Assembly (NCBI GenBank): GCA_039000515.1
Contig: JBCFYV010000935.1
Span: forward strand, 59,372,346-59,436,345
Length of the DNA stretch: 64,000 nucleotides
DNA from: Timema cristinae
Lineage: Eukaryota > Arthropoda > Insecta > Phasmatodea > Timematidae
Direction of reading: 5' to 3'
Shown: positions 59,214-64,000 of the stretch, in pieces
Layout of the letters: the number at the start of each line of letters is the position of its first letter
Numbering within the stretch: position 1 is the stretch's first letter
Made by a program: the position numbers and the translations under genes
The notes under the pieces: model-generated
What the model was told of the DNA's origin: nothing
Databases searched by the model: none
The model's input: only the letters and a program-made list of their open reading frames with translations

Positions 59214-60648
59214 CAAAAAAACAGTCTTACTCTTGACACAAACTGATTTTCAAGAAAGAAACAAAATTGGGGAAACTTTAATAGCCTGTTACAAACATGT
59301 GTTTGAATTATGTTTAGGATTAAAAATACAATTATGTAACCTAGAGTACAATTCTGGATGAGTGAATATGAGTTGTTAAACTCATGCAAAATTTAGAATT
59401 AAATCAATCAAACATAAAATATTGTATGTACTGTACATCGAAGTATTAACGAATGTTGAACGCTGCCATCAATATGTTGGGAAATAAGGGCCTCTTTCCT
59501 TGGACATACCTGAAATGATGCACTTTAAATTTTATACAAATTACCATCTGCTTTGCGACTTTGAACGATTAAAATTGTGGTATTCATAGGAGAAGCTGAC
59601 TATTTGACATCTAGTCGCTTTTGTCGGATTTAAATGTTTTGAGTCTTTGGTGAAAAACATGTTATATTATTATGATACCATCTGGAGGCTTAGGCGAACT
59701 TTCAAGTACACATGACTTTGACCCAATAGCCAGAAGGCCGTGGTTATGTTCAAGTAGCTAAGATAGATAGACGATTAAAGAGGAAGGATGGTGGAAGGAT
59801 AGAGGAAATAGGGATGCATTCTTTTAAAAAATGACCCGGCCGAAAACGACGATGATAATGATAGTGATTGATGAAACACTTAACACTGATGGTATTTTAA
59901 CATACGAATAATAATTCTCCCAACTTTATTTTACGTAACACCTTTATTCTCAGACGGTGTTTTTTTTTTTTTTACAGCTATACGCGGCCTTTTAAATTGT
60001 GTCCTATCATCGGTTATCTTTACGAGACAATACCCCTCTAAATAAAAATGGTGTGCGTTATTTTCAACTGACATGTTCTTCTTGAAAGCAGTGTTTCCAA
60101 AAGACAGGAAAAGATAATCCTATCTACCCACCTTATTCCCTTTGATGTCGATCGGCGGACGGAACAACCACAGCACGTATGTCCTCACGTTCTACAATGT
60201 CCGTCCGGAGTTGTTTTTCAGACCTTGGGGTTAGCATCTGTGGGAATTGCCCCTGAGAGATGGGACAGGCCACCGACCCGCCGTACGTACTTATAAATAA
60301 ACGTCCCAGAGTAAAACAGAGGCAAGGAAAGGAGGATAGTAATAAAGTCCACAGCAAAAGTAGCTTCAACGAGTTATTAATTCGTTCCTTTCCAGTCACG
60401 AGATCTTCTCGTTTGTTACATGATGCAGAGGGTGGTTTTGGGAGACTTTGGGGGGGGGGGTCGGTGAGAGGGGGAGAAGAATGGAAATATGCTGTTATGT
60501 AGCGCCAGTTCGTTGTACTAAGTATGTTCTGCACATGTTATTACTTAGTAGTAGTAGTAGTATGAACTGGGTTACGAAATAATTACTTAAAAGAGCCTTC
60601 AGCAATGAATCAACTGTAACGAGCTTAAACATATTTAGTAAAAATATC
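59214..60648. other. No gene confirmed
   Basis: Mostly AT-rich. At 60133-60534 a minus-strand open frame of 133 codons runs through a less AT-rich stretch; its product is not recognised and the opposite strand is also partly open, so I leave it uncalled. Confidence 0.35.
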
Positions 60649-60894
60649 GTATCACTAAGGTGATATGGTCACGTGAGAATAATGGAGAGGCAGGAGGATG
60701 TTGGATTTGTATGGAGGTGGGGGGGGGGAGCTGAGAGGAAGACCAAGGGCAGGTGGTTAAAGGAAATTGGGAGGAGAAAGAAGAGGACTGGGCCAAGGTG
60801 GAGGAAGAGAGGTGGTGGAGAGGTTTATGTTCCAAACAGACCCAGCGAGTGGCTGGCAGCTGATTGTGATGATGATGATGAGATGATGATATGA
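60649..60894 (+). pseudogene. Non-LTR retrotransposon reverse transcriptase, C-terminal remnant
   Basis: In one frame the sequence reads VSLR, a TGA codon, then YGHVRIMERQE and, further on, RKTKGRWLKEIG and YVPNRPSEWLAADCDDDDE. An RW[YF]GHV..RM motif followed by a basic RGR.R.RWL.EI segment is the usual C-terminal end of LINE ORF2 proteins. The tryptophan before YGHV is replaced by the stop. The fragment ends in a (GAT)n run, a common LINE 3' end. Endonuclease and catalytic RT domains are absent. Its 3' end differs from the SINE-A/B tail, so it is not evidently their partner. Confidence 0.72.
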
Positions 60895-61848
60895 TGGTCT
60901 GCGTAAGGCCTGACGTTAGTGACATAGGGTTAGTGTGAGAAAAGAATTGGAATTTATGGGACTGACTTTATCGTAACTCATTTGATGTTTTTTTTGTTTA
61001 ACGTATTTAGGATGAATATAACTTGAGTTGTAAACTTTATTTTTTCATTTATAAAGAACATTCGCTCAATTTAAATAGATTGAAGGTTTTCCGTAAATAA
61101 TTAAATGCACATTTCTCATTTTACAACCACAATCCTGGGTGTTTCTTTGTGCTAAACTCCCGGCTATCCACCGCTTACGATAGTTATTTTGAAGATATTG
61201 CCCTAAAAAAAAGGTAAATATATCATATCAACCGGTTGAGTCGCCTTTTCCTGCTCATTTCCGGCAGATTTGCGAGCTCAGTCCACGTGGCCGAGTAACG
61301 GATCTAGTGGGCCCCGAGTTCAATCCTAAACAGGTCACTAGATAATCTTTTGTGTGTTTAGGGGTTTGCTACAAAATCCAAATAAAAATATTATTTACTA
61401 GATTTTTTTAAATTTATCAAAATCTGAGCCAGAAGAGATTAAATAAAGAGGTTTTTACTCTCTATGAAGCAAAGAAAAGTATTGCCCGGGTGACCACGTA
61501 ATGCATTGCCTCTTGAAACACCGGGTACTTCTGTGTATTCATATCGTTACGTATCGTCTGTGTTTTGTTTTTATTGCAATGCATTGTTTATCTGTCTCCG
61601 GTCCTCTTCCATCCCAAAAGCACACATTCCCGTCCCTGTTTGGACCTTGCATGGTTGGACCGGGAACGGGCCGGAATTCCAGCCCGGCATCAATGTCCTC
61701 CCACAGGAAGGCCCCGAGGAATGTGGCAGGACGCACGCGAGAGTCCTGTTCCTCATGAAATGTAAACCACACCCGGGAATGTCGTGACCCCCGTCCTCCA
61801 CCCGGGAATGTCGTGCCACCACGGTTCCTCTCCTATTTGGTGACGGAT
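60895..61848. other. No gene confirmed; GC-richer patch and short tRNA-like trace
   Basis: A tRNA-like trace near 61278-61330 (GTGGCCGAGTAACGG and GAGTTCAATCC) could be a SINE remnant. The 61500-61830 stretch is GC-richer and open in several frames on both strands at once, suggesting composition rather than coding. A 29-bp direct duplication containing CACCCGGGAATGTCGTG lies at about 61770-61820. Confidence 0.4.
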
Positions 61849-62360
61849 ATCCTAGCCACACTGACGGGATAATGTCCTAGCCACGACTGACGGGATACTG
61901 ACCTATCCACGACTGACGGGATAATGTTCCTAGCTCACGAATGACGGGATAATGTTCTAGCCATGACTGACGGGAAAATGTCCTAGCCACGACTGACGGG
62001 ATAATTTCCTAGCGACGAATGACGGGATAATGTCCTAGCCACGACTGACGGGATAATGTCCTAGCCACGACTGACGGGATAATGTTCCTAGCCATGACTG
62101 ACGGGATAATTCCTAGCCACGAATGACGGGATAATGTCTAGCCACGACTGACGGGATAATGTCCTAGCCACGAATGACGGGATAATGTCCTAGCCACGAC
62201 TGACGGGATAATGTCCTAGCCACGAATGACGGGATAATGTCTAGCCATGACTGACGGGATAATATCCTAGCCACGACTGACGGGATAATTTCCGAGCGGA
62301 ACTGAATGACGGGATAATGTTCTAGCCACGACTGACGGATACAGTCCTAGCCACGATTCA
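61849..62360. repeat. 26-bp minisatellite, about 19 units
   Basis: Units of CCTAGCCACGACTGACGGGA then TAATGT. Two variants (CGACTGACG and CGAATGACG) alternate in part of the array (62110-62245), pointing to amplification of a two-unit block. Length varies by 1-3 bp. Confidence 0.97.
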
Positions 62361-62577
62361 TGTTCATATTCTAGTGGTTCATTATGGTTCCGAGGGAATG
62401 CCAAGGTACCCTTCGTTTATCCATAAACGTGGCGAGCTTGCTTTTCATTATTCAACTATGGTGAAATTTATAACGTACCTTCAGATTGAAAGGGAAAACT
62501 ATTTTAACAGTTACACAAGCTACCAATACGATTTTAATATATTCATAAATCAAGTTATGTAATGTGCAGCTGTCACT
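62361..62577. other. No feature recognised
   Basis: Short unassigned interval between the minisatellite and repeat J. Confidence 0.45.
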
Positions 62578-62715
62578 TTTGATAGATATTATAAATACCT
62601 ATAAAAATAACACCAATAATATAGTGAAATTTTATCAATGTTGACCGTAAAAATATGTTTGTTTTTTCTAAAAAATCTTACCAGAATCTACTGAATTTAG
62701 TTTTTTAGTACGCTT
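62578..62715 (+). repeat. Dispersed repeat J, copy 3
   Basis: AAATACCTATAAAAATAACA, CCAATAATATAGTG, TTTTATCAATGTTGACCG and a TTTTTTCTAAAAAATC segment in the same order as at 1735 and 6583. SINE-C begins 20 bp downstream. Confidence 0.55.
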
Positions 62716-62734
62716 TAGTGACAGCAGAGTCGAT

Positions 62735-62962
62735 ATCAGTGGTCCTAGAGTAAAGTGCTCGCCTCAGGACCCGATGTTCGTGGGTTCAAACCCGGCCGGG
62801 GTCGACGGATTTTACTTGCGATAAAAATCCGTAGCACAACTTCCTTCGGAGGGAAGTAAAGCCGTCGGTCCCATGTTGATTGTGACATGTGAAATAATCC
62901 TGGAAGGTATGTGAATATACCTTTCCCAACAAAATTGGTAGGCTCTTTCACTTTCGCTCATA
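62735..62962 (+). mobile_element. SINE-C copy 2
   Basis: GTGGTCCTAGAGTAAAGTGC as A-box region, GGGTTCAAACCCGG as B box, GGTCGACGGATTTTAC, GATAAAAATCCGTAGCACAA and CTTCCTTCGGAGGGAAGTAA, collinear with 45377-45608. Confidence 0.85.
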
Positions 62963-63094
62963 GAAATTCTCATTTGCTGATATAATCGGTTGGTTCTGAA
63001 ATGCATGTGAATTATTCAAATAATTAAATAAAAATAAAAGTTTAGGATTAGCTTGCGGATTTCGGGATATTTAAATTAAATTGGTCAATGACGT

Positions 63095-63330
63095 TTATCA
63101 CAGTTGGTAGGGCATCTGCCAATTAAGATAAAATTCCCGAGTTCGCTTCCCGGCGCGCTCAAGAAACGTAGACTTGGATTTGTGTTGTATCCAGAGTTAG
63201 TTTGGTTTGTAAGTCGTGTGTTGATGCACTCAACTGGGTCATAAAGGGCAGAGTTAGTTTGGTTTGTAAGTCGTGTGTTGATGCACTCAACTGGGTCATA
63301 AAGGGCGTGGTTGAAAAATAGGTAGAATCT
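63095..63330 (+). mobile_element. SINE-F, tRNA-headed element with internal duplication
   Basis: A box CAGTTGGTAGGGCATCTGCC and B box GAGTTCGCTTCCCGG make a clear tRNA-like head, followed by AGACTTGGATTTGTGTTGTA. A 57-bp block starting CAGAGTTAGTTTGGTTTG is exactly tandem-duplicated (63192-63248 and 63249-63305). The identity of the two blocks makes the duplication recent. Confidence 0.7.
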
Positions 63331-64000
63331 ACAGAAACGCTCCATCATTCGCATGGGCAGAGGATTGAAAATCACACGCGAGTGGGGCAAGGGAGTAAAC
63401 AATTCCAGTCCGTCTGCGATTCAAATTCTGTTATCTTTAATCAAAGACAGGCGTGTTAACCTCTACACCAACGCTGACAGGTTCAACGTAAATCTAGTCG
63501 AGACAGAAGCCATTAATTTATATTTCCTCGGCTCTGGGCGCTGACTTCTAATACCATCGGTGAATTTAAATTAAATATTTAGGATGATTAAAGTTGACAT
63601 GCTAGGTAAAACATGTTTTTTTTTAAATTAAAATAAACACGATCGTTAAAATTCCACATTGTGAGTGAAGGGTTGGAACGATGACGCCCTTCCCCTAAAA
63701 TCCACTCACCGTGGCGACAGGCTGACACGCTAGAAGGGTGAAAATCTGCTTGATGAGAAGTAATTATTAAAACACATATTATTATTATCTTTTCGCTCCT
63801 TCTCTGGTTTTTCATATATAGTTTTTTTCTTTTTTTCTCTCTCTCTTCGCTACCGACAAAAATAAATGAAACAAAATGTAATTGCGAAACATCAAATTTA
63901 CATTAGTGCTAGCAAGAGAAACTGGTGGGGGATGAAATGTATGAGGAGGAGGGAGGGTGGTGATAGCGTGTAGGGGGTAAGAGGGAGGAGAGAGGTAAAT
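63331..64000. other. No feature recognised
   Basis: Short open frames without recognisable product; G-rich purine stretch at the window end (about 63920-63990). Confidence 0.45.

Noticed and set aside
60133..60534. 133-codon minus-strand open frame
   Set aside because: No recognisable product, no supported splice sites, and the opposite strand is also open over part of it.
61501..61861. Five overlapping open frames of 66-96 codons on both strands
   Set aside because: Simultaneous openness in several frames reflects stop-poor GC-rich composition beside a minisatellite.
61849..62360. CRISPR array
   Set aside because: Units are head-to-tail without unique spacers; it is a minisatellite in a eukaryotic context.

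Overview
This window looks like intergenic or intronic DNA from an invertebrate animal. It is AT-rich, has many homopolymer and dinucleotide runs, contains no open reading frame with a recognisable host protein domain, and is packed with tRNA-headed SINEs and cut-and-paste DNA transposon relics. The Helitron termini and the mariner, pogo and hAT mix fit an arthropod or another invertebrate, but the species cannot be fixed from the sequence. I found no bacterial gene, operon, CRISPR array or intact host exon.

The dominant content is SINEs. I use provisional family letters. SINE-A (about 280 bp, A box TGGTCTAGGGGTAAGG, (TAA)n tail) has 13 copies. SINE-B and its subfamily B' (about 250 bp, long-variable-arm tRNA head, B box GGTTCGAATCT) has more than 30 copies or fragments. 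A, B and B' have different heads but end in the same roughly 45-bp tail, which contains a short hairpin (ACCC-GAAC-GGGT), so they probably share one LINE partner. Less abundant tRNA-headed families are C (2 copies), D (2), E (2), F (1), G-type heads (2), H (4) and I (1). Two further dispersed repeats, J and K, have no clear class.

DNA transposons: two Helitrons (4128-4616; 57219-57685, the second interrupting a SINE-B at a reconstructable empty site); hAT elements with 8-bp duplications at 17549-18368 and 39787-40574 (the latter carries the broken N-terminal end of a transposase gene), and a shorter one at 53602-53872; a pogo/Tigger-like MITE at 24201-24589; a mariner-like MITE at 41736-41866; a pair of 227-228-bp TA-flanked MITEs at 45998 and 48122; a terminal-inverted-repeat element of unknown class at 16551-17444. 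Two large foldback structures lie at 1-1182 (cut by the window edge) and 21490-23890. The only non-LTR retrotransposon coding trace is the C-terminal end of a reverse transcriptase at 60649-60894.

Tandem arrays: 57-bp units at 8960-9297, 42-bp units at 21931-22510, a decayed array of about 57 bp at 52580-53275, 26-bp units at 61849-62360, and a SINE-tail (TAA)n block of about 390 bp at 34124-34513.

Nested insertions give relative ages: SINE-B is repeatedly the host for SINE-A, Helitron and hAT-like insertions, so B is mostly older than A. All family assignments come from reading the sequence against itself and from recognised terminal motifs; no database search was made.
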